Shown in pieces: positions 21,627 through 33,784 of a DNA stretch of 64,000 nucleotides (its first letter is position 1; the number at the start of each line of letters is the position of its first letter). Position numbers and translations under genes: made by a program. The DNA is taken from the NCBI GenBank assembly GCA_943737045.1, contig CALSFV010000289.1:248001-312000 (forward strand), written 5' to 3'. The stretch is from Parapristionchus giblindavisi. Taxonomy: Eukaryota; Nematoda; Chromadorea; Rhabditida; Diplogasteridae. The notes beneath the pieces are model-generated. The model was not told where the DNA came from and did not search any database. It saw only the letters and a list, made by a program, of their open reading frames with translations.

Positions 21627-22014
21627 ATCTTCAACTCGTTCGACGAGGACATGATCGTGACGGTTGCTGTCGACAAGTCTGTCTACATCGAATCGGTCGC
21701 CATCCCCGAAGGATCTGCTGCGATCAGACCGATTCACCACTCTGGTACGGTAGTTTTGGTCTTACTGTAACCTTGGGGTACTGTATATGATAATATTAAT
21801 ACGGTAATCGGTTTTGGCCGTACTGTAGGGGAAGATGTACTGTATTCCATAATATTAATTGATTTGCTTGCAGGTCAATGTGCTGTAGATGCCGCCTATC
21901 GATTGTCCGCACGACTACATCTATCTGGGCCTGCGCGTTCCGACACCTGATGAGTCTGCGTTTCGAGTGCTGCATATGGGGTTGTGGATGTCGTTGAATA
22001 TCCGATGTAGATGT
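21627..22014 (+). pseudogene. Two exons of the unknown gene family, copy B
   Basis: Exon 21627-21744 (TTATAG acceptor, donor GTACGG) reads open: NSFDEDMIVTVAVDKSVYIE then AIPEGSAAIRPIHHSG. The second (from 21874, after TTGCAG) has a good frame from an internal ATG, PPIDCPHDYIYLGLRVPTPD then ESAFRVLHMGLWMS, but an in-frame TAG lies just upstream of that ATG. Composition and third-base variation against copy A (1-300) suggest formerly coding DNA. No domain recognised. The next exon of this copy is at 24138, after about 2 kb of inserted repeats. Confidence 0.45.
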
Positions 22015-22029
22015 GAGATATGTGTAAAT

Positions 22030-23200
22030 TGCAAAAATCGCAGGAGTAAGAGTTAGCTATGCGCATACACAGAAAAAATATACAAATAGACTCAGGCAAC
22101 ATTTTTTTAAATTAAAAAATATTATTTTATTTTTATTTTTTCAACCCTCACATTGAGTCGACCGTCAAGGCAAGTTGATTCATAGGGCGGATGGTGGCTG
22201 ATGCATGTCCGTTTGCGAAAACAACTGCCACGTGAAGAATCATCGTTTCGCAGATCTAGAATTTATTTTTTAAATCATCAAACTTGAAAAATTATATGTT
22301 TCTTTCATATAAATCGGTTGGAAGGTTGCGTACAGCAACCAAAGCTGTACCATTGTTATCAGTAGGAGTGTACTGTACTGCGCTACCGTAACCGTCAGGA
22401 ATCGCGACCTGATTTTTTTCAGTCGACCCATGATTTTCAACCATGACTTCATGGTTGAGAATGGCTGAGATCGAAAAATTCATGACTATCCCAGACCAAA
22501 TACTATGTGGCATTATATCAACAGTGGGCCAACTGTTATTTTTATGGATACCGTAACTCGAATTACCGTAATCTAGCTACCGTATCTTATAATAATGTGG
22601 TGAAATTCTCGGAAAATTCAGGTGCGTGCATTACTATTACGGTAATTCGAGTTACGGTATCCAGAAAAATAAAAGTTGGCCCACTGTTGATATAATGCCA
22701 AATAGTATTTGGTCTGGGATCATCATGAATTTTTCGACCTCAGCCATTCTCAACCATGAACCCGGGGTCATGGTTGAAAATCATGGGTCGACTGAAAAAA
22801 ATCAATTTGCGATTCCTGACAATTACGGCAGTACAATAGCGTACACTCCTACTGATAACAAAGGTACAACTTTGGTTGCCATACGTCACCTTCCAACCGA
22901 TTTATATGAAAGAAACATATAAATATTCAAGATTAATAATTTAAAAAATAAATTCGAGATCTGCGAAACGATGATTCTTCACGTGGCAGTTGTTTTCGCA
23001 AACGGACATGCATCAGCCACCATCCGCTATGAATCAACTTGACTTGACGGTCGACTCAATGTGCAGTTTGAAAAAATAAAAATAAAATAAGTATTTTTCT
23101 CATTAAAAAAAAATGTAGCCTGAGTCTATTTGTATATTTTTTTCTGTGTATACACATTACTACGAGTAAAATTACATTATAAAGCTAACTCTTACTCCTG
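22030..23200. repeat. Palindrome 2 of the pair
   Basis: Centre near 22600 (CTACCGTATC...). Arms run outward through CCATGGTTGAGAA and GATCTGCGAAACGA blocks. Same family as 20165-21585, about 1.2 kb. Confidence 0.6.
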
Positions 23201-23747
23201 CGAATTTCAAGAAATTTAATTTTCGATTTTTGCAATTTACACATATCTCACATTCGGTTGCAATTATCGATGACTCTGAAAATTTGGATTGCCAAGGAAA
23301 TGTGACCACTATGTACTGAATTGCCAGGGCTACAATATGTACTATGTCATTGCCTGCAGTATCTGTTCAACGAGGATAGAAGAAGAAAAATCTCAAAATC
23401 AGACACCAAAAAACATATTCAGAACGATATGAAATTAATGTTCAGCTATGTTTATAAGAGTGCATGACATGTTATTCACCAGAAAAAAAGAAATAAAAGT
23501 CCTACATATCAAGATTGAAAAGTTATGAATTTTTCAATTTTTTTATTTTATGCGACATATGTGAGCCGGGTTTGAGCCTAAGGGCATTTTCACTATAACG
23601 TTCATCGGTCTCCCCCCGGTATGTGTTTATGATGAAAGTATTGGGTTTCAGATCGAAAGTCTTGGCGAATGTCCGGACCATGCTCGAGTCTTACCGAGCC
23701 TGTCTCTTAACGGACTGTTGAGAAGTATGATGGAACCTTTTTTTTGT

Positions 23748-23895
23748 TTTCGATCAGTGGCCGTATGCAAGAACAACGGGAAAACCGTTTTCCGGAAAAA
23801 TGTGACGTCATTAGCGTAGGCGGAGGATTTTTGGAAAACGCTCCCACCTACGCTAATGACGAAACATTTTCCCGGAAAACAGTTCTTTCATACGG
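23748..23895. mobile_element. MITE with GTGGCCGTATG / CATACGGACAC ends
   Basis: A short palindrome whose arms include TTTTCCGG and TTAGCGTAGG / CCTACGCTAA. It shares a TGACGTCA word and a GGCGGAGG core with the elements at 42943 and 49616. Confidence 0.55.
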
Positions 23896-24137
23896 ACACA
23901 GGTTAACACAGGTTAAGGTTGACTCTTTTGTACTCCTTGAAACGGGAAATCAGCGTGTGAGCTCTTTGGGATATGTACGCTTATATTAACATTAACAATA
24001 AGATGCATACATTTTTGTTAATGTAATAAATAATTTATTTCTATATGCTATCCCTATAATGCTGGAAAATTGGAAAATAGTAAACTTTAAAAAATATATA
24101 ATTTGATTGTTTAATAGATTGATTACTCCCCTCACAG

Positions 24138-24224
24138 ATCTCCATCGACGATGAGATGATATGGCCTCGGCTGAGAACACACGGCGTCATCCATTTTCTG
24201 CTCACGTCAGTTGACAATTTCATG
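24138..24224 (+). pseudogene. Exon of the unknown gene family, copy B (87 nt)
   Basis: It follows CTCACAG and precedes GTGAGC. It has 29 open codons (SIDDEMIWPRLRTHGVIHFL), the same length and frame as 514-600, with mostly conservative differences. Whether copy B is expressed cannot be told. The large insertion upstream makes it unlikely. Confidence 0.45.
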
Positions 24225-24625
24225 GTGAGCACTGGTTACGGTAGCTAATCGGGGTACGGTAGACAGCTGATTATTGATCTTTGAGGTATCATATAAAAAT
24301 AATATATAAATTAATAATATCAAGATTTAACTAAACACTTGGTTGAAATCATTTCTAATCATTGTATGCCTTCTTTCCGTTCAACCTGTTGATTGCGCGT
24401 TTCGTAGTTTTGTTATGATGGTCAATTGAAGCGCGTTTGTCGAGTCCGCTGATATTAAAATCATTGCATGATCACGCTGACTGACAATGAGAGTAGACGA
24501 GATAGTGTGTGAAATGAAGAAACAGATGAAAAAATGATTGAAATGAAGAAATGATTACTATTCCGGCGATGATAAATTATTTATTTAATTATTTTTAATT
24601 AATTTTTAATATATTATATTTTGCA

Positions 24626-24711
24626 GAGACACGGATCTGTTCACACTTCGATCCAGTAACCATGTTGAGAGAGGAGATGGAGAAGCAATTGGGGATGAAT
24701 GGACCCAGGTA
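24626..24711 (+). pseudogene. Exon-like block, unknown gene family
   Basis: It follows ATTTTGCAG and precedes GTAAGC. One phase is open: TRICSHFDPVTMLREEMEKQ then LGMNGPR. No second copy is seen in the window. 24225-24625 is AT-rich, intron-like sequence with no other signal, and 24712-25190 likewise, apart from family repeats at 24910-25110. Confidence 0.35.
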
Positions 24712-25205
24712 AGCGGTGAATAACATAATTTTGTTTTTAAATATTGATTTTACTCAGTTTCCGTATTTGATTCCCAGTAGGCATTGAGATTCGCAATGCA
24801 AATAATCAATGAAATCTCTGGTGAAATTACAAAAGAATATGCCCATCAACCCTCCCTCCCACATGGCCACCCGGGAGTTCCGTGTCTCAGCACGGTGATA
24901 TGTATATCATTGGTTGCTAATTAATTATGGTCATCGAAAGTTGTTCGGCAGGTGCATTAAAACATTATTATCATCGTATTCGTTATTGATTCTATTCAAC
25001 CTATGGTTAGACAGGAACGCCCCAAATTCAGCCATGCTCTCAGTAGTTTTCAGCCTTTCATACTATAGTGTGGCCGAAAAATTGCTGGTTGCTCTGTTTT
25101 ATATTGATTCGTAAATTACTGAAAAAAAAATTAAGTTTACAAGATGAAAGATGTTAGATGAAAATTGAAATCTATGTGATAGTTAGTGTATATTAGAGTT
25201 TGTCT

Positions 25206-25849
25206 CAAACTGAACCGAGCTCCAATTGAAATCGAAAACCTGACATTCAATTTCGTTCAATCTACGACATATCTCGGAGGAAGGATCTCCATTCCCCTTG
25301 ATCATTCTGACGAAATCGAGCATCGGATCAAGCTTGGATGGTACGCATGGACCAAGTTATCACATCTGCTTTCGTCACGTTTTCTACCGATGAAAACAAA
25401 GAGAAGGTTATTTGAGAGTTGCATCACTTCCACCGTACTTTACGGATGTGAGGTGTGGGCGTTGCGATCGAGTGATAAGGAGAGATTGAGTGCCACCCAG
25501 AGGAAGATGGAGCGGAAGATGATAGGAGTTACGTTGCGAGATCGCTGGAGAAATGAACGTGTAAGGGAGACCACCAAGTTACGAGATTGGATACAGGAAA
25601 GCTTAAAACGAAAAGCTCAATGGGCCCTCAAGATCCGGAATATGAAGTTGGAACAGTGGAGTCGTGCTACTACGGTGTGGACGCCGTACAACAGAAACCG
25701 CCCTTGTGGAAAACCTCGCGTACGCTGGAGAGACGATCTGACTCGAGCTATTGGAAGACACTGGTGGAATGCAACCTATGATGAATATAGACCCATCCTC
25801 ATCTGAGCATATATTGCCTGATTTGATAAATTGATTGATTGATTGATTG
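25206..25849 (+). mobile_element. 5'-truncated RTE-type LINE with 11-bp target duplication
   Basis: Flanked by AGAGTTTGTCT at 25195-25205 and 25850-25860. The open frame to 25806 is the C-terminal end of an RTE-like polyprotein: TTYLGGRIS, RIKLGWYAWTKL, LPMKTKRRLFESCI, TVLYGCEVWAL, KPRVRWRDDL. All reverse-transcriptase catalytic motifs lie upstream and are missing. The very short 3' UTR and (TTGA)n tail are typical of RTE. The frame is intact to its stop, which suggests a young insertion. Confidence 0.88.
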
Positions 25850-25879
25850 AGAGTTTGTCTTTATTTTCGCAATTTCATT

Positions 25880-26160
25880 ATTGAGCGTATAAAATACACT
25901 TGTTTATTTGGTACGAGAGTAGCCAACCACTCCCACAAGAGACTTTCTTGTTTTGCATGGTTCAGAAACTATGCCGATCTCTTTTATATATCACATAGCG
26001 CGCGGCGAAGGTCAGCCGGGGTAGAGAGAGGCAGCGGAGAGACAATCGAGAGGCGGGGCGAGATGTAGAAGGCTACATCTCGACCTCCTCTCGATTGTGA
26101 CTTCCGTTCGTTATCACTGTTTGTCATTTTCTTATGCAAGTACATTTTATACGCACAATA
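25880..26160. mobile_element. MITE with ATTG.GCGTATAAAAT ends, copy 1
   Basis: The left end is ATTGAGCGTATAAAATACAC and the right end GTACATTTTATACGCACAAT. The interior has a palindrome around 26060 (GATGTAGAAGGCTACATC). It interrupts family sequence that is continuous near 36041. Confidence 0.6.
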
Positions 26161-26204
26161 CCCAATGTGACAAGAAAGTTGCTGGTTCCTCTCTTTGTTG
26201 AAGC

Positions 26205-26310
26205 GCTCGCAACCAGCTCATGTGAATTGTTTCAGCGATCTAATGAAGTCCTCCATCCCTGTCAGCATCTACAGTACGACGTGCAGCCCGTGCAGCAACT
26301 CCGGATGTAT
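26205..26310 (+). pseudogene. Exon fragment of the unknown gene family, copy C
   Basis: It aligns to 13846 and 36088 (RSQPAHVNCFSDLMKSSIPV) but the acceptor reads TTGAAG, not TTGCAG, and the end diverges. Dead fragment. 26311-27240 holds other family flank sequence, including a MITE-like end at 26570-26665, with no gene. Confidence 0.4.
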
Positions 26311-27240
26311 GTTATATATCCATTTATTAGTTTTCAATCAACGGGCCCCATATATCTGGAGAAAGTAGCCCTTTAACCTACGAATGATTCCAAATATTGG
26401 TCGAGTATTGATTGATATGTTGGAAAGAGTAACTACTGCAGCTCATGAATTTACGAGTTATTGGAGAAAAGAAATGGCAACGGTGATGACAATGAGATAA
26501 GACCACAAAGAAAACCTATAAAGTTGTTAAAATGTATATGTAATGATAGGCGCTGCAACCGTATACGCTTTTACCGGCGCTAGTTCCGATGAGAACAGCA
26601 CTCTCTCTTTCTTTTTCTGCAAGTGAGTATCGCCAGTGAAACTAGCTTGGAGTGCGCTTTTAACTAGATTGACTCAATATAATTCATGAGTGTCAATTCC
26701 TTACCCTTTGAACTATCGATTGTATCTCTACTATAGATTTATCTTTGATTTTTTGATTTTTTCTATCCAAGACATACTGTAGACGGGATGTGATAGGATA
26801 CTGTAAATTAATTTGGAAATTATATGGTAGATTGAGCGGTACTGTAGATATGAAACTGCCAAATTTATGAAATTTATCAATATTTGTAGAATGACACTGC
26901 TGTCGGCGACTGAATAGAATCAACCAGATAGAATCGAGGGGGGGGAATGTCGCCGAGCTCAAGGTGTACTCAGGACAAACGTGGGTATTGATTGATTGGA
27001 TCATATTGATTTATTTGGCTTATCTGTTTAAACATAGTTACTGTATTGTAGTCTGTATCAATAGATTGAAAACATTAGCTAAAGAATTATAAAAAATAAA
27101 AATAAAACAAATAAGAAAGACGATGTTATTTGAAATGTTTCACTATCTCACAATTGGCACGCACTTCCATTAATTAATTACTTTATCTACCCCCGAGGCG
27201 CAGCGAGACATGAGATAATTTAAAGAGAAAAAGAACATGC

Positions 27241-27460
27241 TATTGACCGTATAAAATACACTTGTTTATTTGGTACGAGAGTAGCCAACTACTGCCACAA
27301 TGAATTTCTATGTTTAGAGAGAGAGCACCGGTGAGAGAGTAGGTAGATCAGAGAGAGCGAGAAAGGAAACTAGGAAAGAGTGGGGAGTTAATCGATAGTT
27401 CTTCCTCTGTTTAGCAGCAGTAGCAATGCAATTATGCAAGTACATTTTATACGGACAATA
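27241..27460. mobile_element. MITE with TATTGACCGTATAAAAT ends, copy 2
   Basis: The right end mirrors it: CATTTTATACGGACAATA. Same family as 25880-26160, with a different AG-rich interior. Confidence 0.6.
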
Positions 27461-27983
27461 TTATATTGATTCTCCAAAAAAATCAAATCAAAATACTCGA
27501 TTTAAACGATCGATCAAAGATCTGAATATTGGTTGTTTTTTTTTATTCTTTGTTAAATTTTTTGTTAAAATCTGGAAAAAAATTAGTTTCTTTACCATAA
27601 AAAAAGGTAAAGGCAGTACTGCTAGGCCAGTAATTCTTTACCATGCATTTCATAAACATTTATATTTTAATTATAATTACTTTCATTTAGATGGTCCTAT
27701 CTTCCTTCATGTGATACTCTTCCTACTGCTCCTACAACTTCCTTTATCACTCAACTACATTTATCAACGAATCTTACTATTCGTCCGGAATTGTTTTTTC
27801 GTCTGACCTCATTTGTTGTTTAATGCTTTTTGCTCACTTTTCATGCTTGATTTAAAGAATTCAAAATGGGGGACATGGGATGGACTATTGTGTAGTTGTC
27901 GTACGATGATATGAGAATACAATTATGGGGGTGCTACACGAATTGTCGGACCATTGTTTTTGCAAAACTTTCTCTAAGTTCAA

Positions 27984-28040
27984 GGACTCGGACCACTGAC
28001 TTTTCCGCTTAACTCTGAAGAGTACAACCACTGCGCTACG
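27984..28040 (-). other. tRNA-like box A/B segment, copy 2 of the dispersed repeat
   Basis: Minus strand: TAGCGCAGTGG (28028-28038) and GGTCCGAGTCC (27984-27994). Homologous to 18642-18698, with box A closer to consensus and box B one base off. The surrounding 27461-28930 is repeat sequence shared with 18300-19560, with no gene. Confidence 0.5.
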
Positions 28041-28961
28041 CACTCTTGTAGGAACGCATTGATTATCGTTAGTTTATTCGGGGTTGTGGATAGATATCAA
28101 AGGGTTTCATAGTATCCGCTTACTGGGTGGATCACTGTGAATAAATACTACCTGAATTTTGTTACGGAGTATGTTCGGGGGTGACTTTGAAATGTTCAGT
28201 ATACCGCCAAAACGAGAAAAAAAGTGTAACATTTGCGTCAAATTTTGGAGAAAGAAATACGCGAGGTTTTGAAAAATGCATCACGATATCTAAATACGGT
28301 TGCAAGCTTCTATTTGGTAATGGGGGTATTCGAGAATCTCAGTTTTGTGTAATTTACCTATATTCTAACGCAGGATCTTCCACAGAGACATAAATTAGTT
28401 CTTGACAGTAGATAGCTTTTTTCAACGTTTTTCTTTTACAGTTTTACATAGAAATCGTCAAGGGTAAATTCTTCTCGTTCTATCTGTGCTATTGTGTTCC
28501 TCTTCTGTCTTCCAGTCATGTGTGTGCGAAAAAAATTCGAGAAAAATTTATCAAAAAACATAGGAAAATGCGTTTGCATGACTTTTCTTTATTTTTTTCA
28601 TCAATAGGACATTTACTGGTGATAGCTTTGCCCAAAACATAAGAATGACAGTGATTTAAATATGAAACCTGAACATTTTCGCTATATGGAAACCCACCAA
28701 GGTGATATTGACAATAAGAATAAGAAAGGAATGAAGTACATATTTAACTATTTGTGGATGTTTAAATCTACGTGAATTTCCAAAACTATGTTTGCAAATG
28801 TGCTGATGACAACTCGATAGTTCCATTATTTCGAGTTTAATTTACCACTTTCAAAATGTTGAGTTTCAATTTTTTAATTGACACTGTGTGATAATGAATT
28901 TTTCGCATCTTGGATAAAAGAGAAAGAGAAAATGAGAGAATTGATGTGACAATTGTTCGGT

Positions 28962-29050
28962 TTTAGAGACCGGCTCGGTCAGACTCGAGCATGGTCCAGA
29001 CATTCGCCAAGACATTCGATATGGCCCTCAATATTTTCATCATAGAAAGT
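28962..29050. repeat. Solo remnant of the 19.6-kb foldback end
   Basis: It starts AGACCGGCTCGGTCAGAC and continues GACATTCGCCAAGACATTCG, matching the tip of the 19639-23706 structure, then stops abruptly. 29051-29800 is AT-rich with no clear gene. A GTAGCGGCCGAAACACC word near 29440 recurs near 32960. Confidence 0.45.
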
Positions 29051-29803
29051 TAATTATTGTTTCGTCACGTACCTTATGCGCTTGTCGGCCTGAAAGAAAA
29101 TGTTTTTTGTCTATCTTACAATATGGAAGCAAATGGAATTGATGCATAACTTCATACCTCAGCCAAGACAACATGGACTCATCTCATCTTCTCTAAAGAG
29201 GTTCATTTTAATACCACTTCCGTTAATTACATTGTATTCATGTTACATCAAACTCTAGTAATTCACACTTTTATTGTTTGTTTATAGAATTAGCTTATCT
29301 TTTCATAGTAGTTTAGTTGTTAAATTAGAAATTTTAACACTTTCATATAAAAATCTAGTTTTATAAAGTCTCTAGAAAGACCTGGTGCTGTCTACTGAAG
29401 ATGGCCGCGACACCAGGCAAAGCTTTATGGTGTCTAGACGTAGCGGCCGAAACACCATGAAGCACATTATTACTTAATAGTTTTATTGTTACAATTATTT
29501 TAAATACGTGCATGCATATCACTCCTGTACATTGATTTACTTACTAAATTAATCAACCTATTGATTTACTGTCACAACATTTTATTATATAATTGAAGTA
29601 TATCAACTAGTTTTATTAAAATAGAACTATGTAGTGGGTCAGGCCATGAACTAATATATTACATACAATCTCTCACTTTTAGTAGAGGAACGGCTACCGT
29701 CGAATGTGCATCGCAGACCCCTTCGTGTGTTCATCGTCCATCGTACCTCCTGGAGCATCGACAGCTACGGCGACGTCAGTAGATCATCAGAGCTCTGTCT
29801 CAG

Positions 29804-29896
29804 CACGATCTCATACCGTACACCACAGGCCGACTACTGGTCCTCGAGTTTGTCTTCACCTACGAGACAGTTCTAAGAGGACCCACCGAGGGAGAG
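29804..29896 (+). pseudogene. Exon-like 93-nt block, unknown gene family 2, copy 2
   Basis: It follows TCTCAG and precedes GTAAGG. Phase 0 gives 31 open codons including DLIPYTTGRLLVLEFVFTYE. Same length and signals as 17140-17232, but the open phases differ. 29897-30880 shows imperfect TACGGTAG-rich repeats (30600-30720) and otherwise nothing recognisable. Confidence 0.35.
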
Positions 29897-30993
29897 GTAA
29901 GGTGTCATTAACGATTTGCACTTTACAGTACTTTATTTTCTTATTTATTTAATGAATTTATGGAAGATGTGAAGCGGTTGTGATCAACTTTATCATTTGT
30001 CATTTTACGTCGCATTTGAAAAAACTTTAAAAAAATGTGTGGCATGCAAAAGTTAAAAAAAAGAAAAAAAAGCTCACAAAGTTCGAATCGAAGTAGTAGA
30101 TTTCGTGTTTCATGGATTCTATGTTCAACCACGGTTTACTTCCGTGATTTTTTTGGTTTATTTCATAATATGCCTTATTCAGCGTTACTCATCGTCGTGA
30201 GATCTTCCTTCTCTGTTCATACCGATCTCGTACCCGCCCTTTCCGTCTCATCGTGGTCCGTATCTTCCCCGACGATACATCGGTTGGTTTGATGTTTGAT
30301 CTTTGTACACTGCTCTCGCCAATCATTATATTTATCACCGTAAGACGTGGATGGGAAATGGATTAGAGTAGGGGGGAAATGGATAGTAGAGAGGGAGAAT
30401 AGTAGTCATTATATCGAAACACCATAAGGCACATTATTGACTATTAACTTTACATTTAATGTTCATTCATGCCTATACTTGTACAGCTTTAAACATCTTT
30501 AATCATTTCGCTTTATCATGATGCGTCCGCGCTTATATCGATCGGATGCCTTGTCTTACGTAGCGTTTTACGTTTACGAGATCAGAGATTTATCGATTGA
30601 TTGTAGTGATGATTACGGTAGATATGGATTACAGTGAAGTACGGTAGGATTATTGTAGATATGGATTACGGTGTGAGTGGGTACGGTAGGATTACTGTAG
30701 ATATAGTAGACAGCGGAGCTTCGGCACTGGTGGAGTGGGCACAAATACATTGAATGTGGTGGGTGTATTCTTAAAAGATGTTAGTCATATCCCCCCCACC
30801 CTATTCTCCCTTGGTGAATTTGCGTTTCACGATTCCAATATCTGAACGAATTTCATTTCTTTTCGATTAATCCGATTGGCTTGTTCTGTTTATAATTTTA
30901 CATCATTTTAAAATAAGCAGCAAAAATTAACGATTGATAACTGTTAATCATGCAATCGATACTCTCAATTATTGATTTTCTATCTCTTGTAGA

Positions 30994-31085
30994 TCATTAG
31001 CTGATTGCATTCGAGTGGACTCCAAATGTCTCTCCATCTTGAATAGTTCGGAGTCAGAAGAGGAACAAAGGAAGTGGATATTGAA
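30994..31085 (+). pseudogene. Duplicate of the acidic exon-like block
   Basis: Aligns to 17371-17462 with the same TTGTAG and GTGAGT borders and the same open phase (LADCIRVDSKCLSILNSSES). 30880-31500 as a whole repeats 17250-17850. Confidence 0.35.
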
Positions 31086-31912
31086 AAGTGAGTGGATTAT
31101 CGATTGATTATGGTAGAAAAAAGATTCATCTCTGTGTGTCTGTAGTCGCTCGAATTTCTCTACCCATCGCTGCATCACTACAATAATAATAATACAATAT
31201 TTCGATCAATAACTACAGATTGGCTGCATTTCTTTCCTCTACAGTATGTGCACGGAATGTTTGGACGTAGCGGACTCGTCAGGAGAACAGCATGTGGGTT
31301 TACAATTATTGATTTTTAAACTAAATACTTAACTATTAAAACGTGGAGATGTATCGAAAAATGTGAAAGCAGCAAGCGAACATAGTGCATGCGGGACAGC
31401 GAATCACCGGGTTGATTGCGAATCCTGAAGCAGTTATTTTCGTAGCTTGATGCTCAACGCCAGGCGGGTTTATGGTGGTTGTAACCAAAAATTCTGAAAA
31501 TAAAAAAAATCACTTTCTTTACCATAAAAATGTAAAGGCACAACTGCTAGCCCAGTGATTCTTTACCATGCAATTCATAAACATTTATATATTGATTATA
31601 ATTACTTTCATTTAGATGATCCTTCTTCCATCTTCCGGTGTATTTACTGTTGTTCCTACTGCTCCTCCAACTTCCTTCATCACGCAACTACATTTATCAA
31701 CGATTCTCAATCAAAATTCGTCCGGAATTGTTTTTTTTTCGTTTGACCTCATCTACATTGTTGTTTAATGTTTTTTCTTCACGTTTCATGCTTGATTTAA
31801 AGAATTCAAAATGGGGGACATGGGATGGAATATTGTGTCGTACTGTGCGATGCTTCGATAATACAACAGCCCGATCTTTGTTATATTTTTGCAAAACTAT
31901 CGCAAATCGGAA

Positions 31913-31975
31913 GGATTCGAACCACCGACCTTCTGCTCATTCTGACCTCTGAAGAGCACAACCAACTACGTTGTT
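31913..31975 (-). other. tRNA-like box A/B segment, copy 3 of the dispersed repeat
   Basis: Minus strand: AACGTAGTTGG (31962-31972) and a consensus box B GGTTCGAATCC (31913-31923). Retained box B across three diverged copies, with box A drifting. Confidence 0.5.
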
Positions 31976-32639
31976 GTAAGCGCTGATGGAGTCATTATTG
32001 TTAGTCTATTCGGGTTTCTGGATGGATATCAAGGTGTGTATGTCCTCTCTCTGTTTTGTTTCAGATTATATTCGTGGATGACTTGAGATATTCAGTACTC
32101 CGTTAAAATGAAAGAAATGGTGAAACGTTTGTGAACAATTTTTAAGAAAAGTTCACAAGATGTTGCAAACTGAATCATGTTGTTTAAATACAATTAAAAG
32201 TTTTTATGGGGATTGGAGTATTCGAGAATCTGTGTGATTATGCAATGTACAGTAGCCTGTACAGTAAAGCCCGGGCTTGACTGTGCAGCCAGTTCTGTCT
32301 AAAGGCGGCACGCTCCGTGCCAAATATGCTGCAGTTCGTTTTATGAACTGACTATGCAAACTACAATTTTTCACGGCCACGGATTCAGGGAAACGCAGGA
32401 ATTTACAAGTCAGCGGTGTTTGATATTGTAAGATTTTCCGAAAAAAAGGTAACAGGAATCAACCATTATTTTTGTTACTGCGTGATCACAAGGTATAACG
32501 ATCATGTCTATTGCATAATTTACATTTGATTATTCAGTTCATAAATGCGTCGTTACATTAGTCTCTTAAGATTTTCACAGTTATGTTTCAAGTTATGTTA
32601 TTGTACAAAATCAGTAAACGATTCATGATCACTCTAACA

Positions 32640-32820
32640 ATCCGGACGTCTCACAACACTTATAGAGGGTATATTTTTGTCATTCAAATCTATGCGGATC
32701 GAACTTTCAAGCCGACCAACCAATCTATTGAACGTCCGAGCGTTGTCACTAGTATATATAACGATTTCGGCCCGCCCATTAAACTGCGCGGGGATGGACA
32801 CTCCAGTCAACCAAAAAAAA
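32640..32820 (-). repeat. Diverged relative of the 39.2 kb repeat
   Basis: It shares the order of CCGACCAACC, GTCCGAGC, TATATAACGATT, CGCCCATT and GATGGACAC with 39210-39380. 31976-32640 and 32821-33680 otherwise hold no gene. The latter includes C- and AAAT-runs (33065, 33145) and a self-complementary CCCGATTTCCCG tract (33240-33320). Confidence 0.4.
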
Positions 32821-33683
32821 ACACACAACAGAAGACAATAGAAAAAGCGCCCCACAATACTTTATGCAATAAAAAAGCATACATATGATGTCCGGGGCAC
32901 CCTAATCCGGCTCTTCCACAACTTCTACACAGCCTATAATGTTTACATTTATTGTTAGTCGTAGCGACCGAAACACCGTAGCGCACATTATTAGCTGTAT
33001 TATATGTTTGAAAATTTTACATTTGAAGTGAATGTAAACTTATACTTGTACATCATTCTTTGTATCCCCCCCCCCAATCTGCAGAATCAATACAATATCA
33101 TGTTCATTTTCTCTTTAAATTATCACTTCTCTCGTTGCGCCTCGGGCGTAGATAAATAAATAAATAAATAAATTAACATCTATCATTAATTTAATATGTA
33201 GAGAAATGTGAAGATGCATACCAGGGGTGTGGAAACTTTCCCGACCTTTCCGAAATTTCCCGGTCTTTTTCGGGAAAACTTATTTCCCGATTTCCCGATA
33301 AAAAATTCGGGAAATTGGTTTCATGTGAAAATGATTTTTCGAAGGAACAAACATTGTAAATGAGTAGTTTTCAAAAACTTTTTCGCATATTTTGAGAAAG
33401 CAAAAGCAAATGATTCTAACGGAATTTAGATATGAAGTTTTCGACCAATCCTTCCTTGTATATGCAGAGCTCTTGAGGGGCTTTCGAAGAACAATTACGA
33501 AAATGACGGTCAAAGACTGTTTCTGCTAAATATGATACGATCAGAAGACTTTTCTTTTTATTATGCAAAAAATAGTAGTTTTGAATATAAAAAAGTGGCA
33601 TTAGTTGCTAATTAATTTCGGTCATCGACATGCTGCATTTATGGAAACATTATTATTATTATTATACAATGTATTCGTTTTAG

Positions 33684-33784
33684 ATTCACTCTGTCTGCCA
33701 TCCTGCAGCCGCACATGAAGCTGCGAGTGCTCCTCCGATTCGCGCCCAGTGGTCTCACCCTGTGATCCTCCCTGCTCTTCATAC
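33684..33784 (+). pseudogene. Exon-like block with good splice signals
   Basis: It follows CGTTTTAG and precedes GTATTT, and is open in one phase (HPAAAHEAASAPPIRAQWSH). A second block from 34039 (after TTTTGCAG) reads TKSRSNKPIYFVIRHDHLHD to a TGA near 34130. They may belong together, but intermediate exons are not clear. Unknown product. 34140-35280 shows low-complexity G-runs and AAGTGTACTTAAAG-type repeats only. Confidence 0.25.

Larger units (their letters stand above)
19639..23706. mobile_element. Large inverted-repeat structure bracketing gene exons
   Basis: The ends are GAGACCGGCTCGGTAA and TTACCGAGCCTGTCTC. Outer arms are 19639 to about 20165 and about 23205-23706. Inside each arm lies a further palindrome of the same family (about 20165-21585 and 22030-23200; shared words ATGGTTGAGAAT, TTGACGGTCGACTC). 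The only non-repeat part is 21590-22014, with two exons matching copy A. The inverted pairing therefore covers 19639-21585 against 22015-23706. There are no transposase-like ORFs. It could be two inverted foldback copies flanking host DNA, or one foldback that captured it. Confidence 0.6.
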
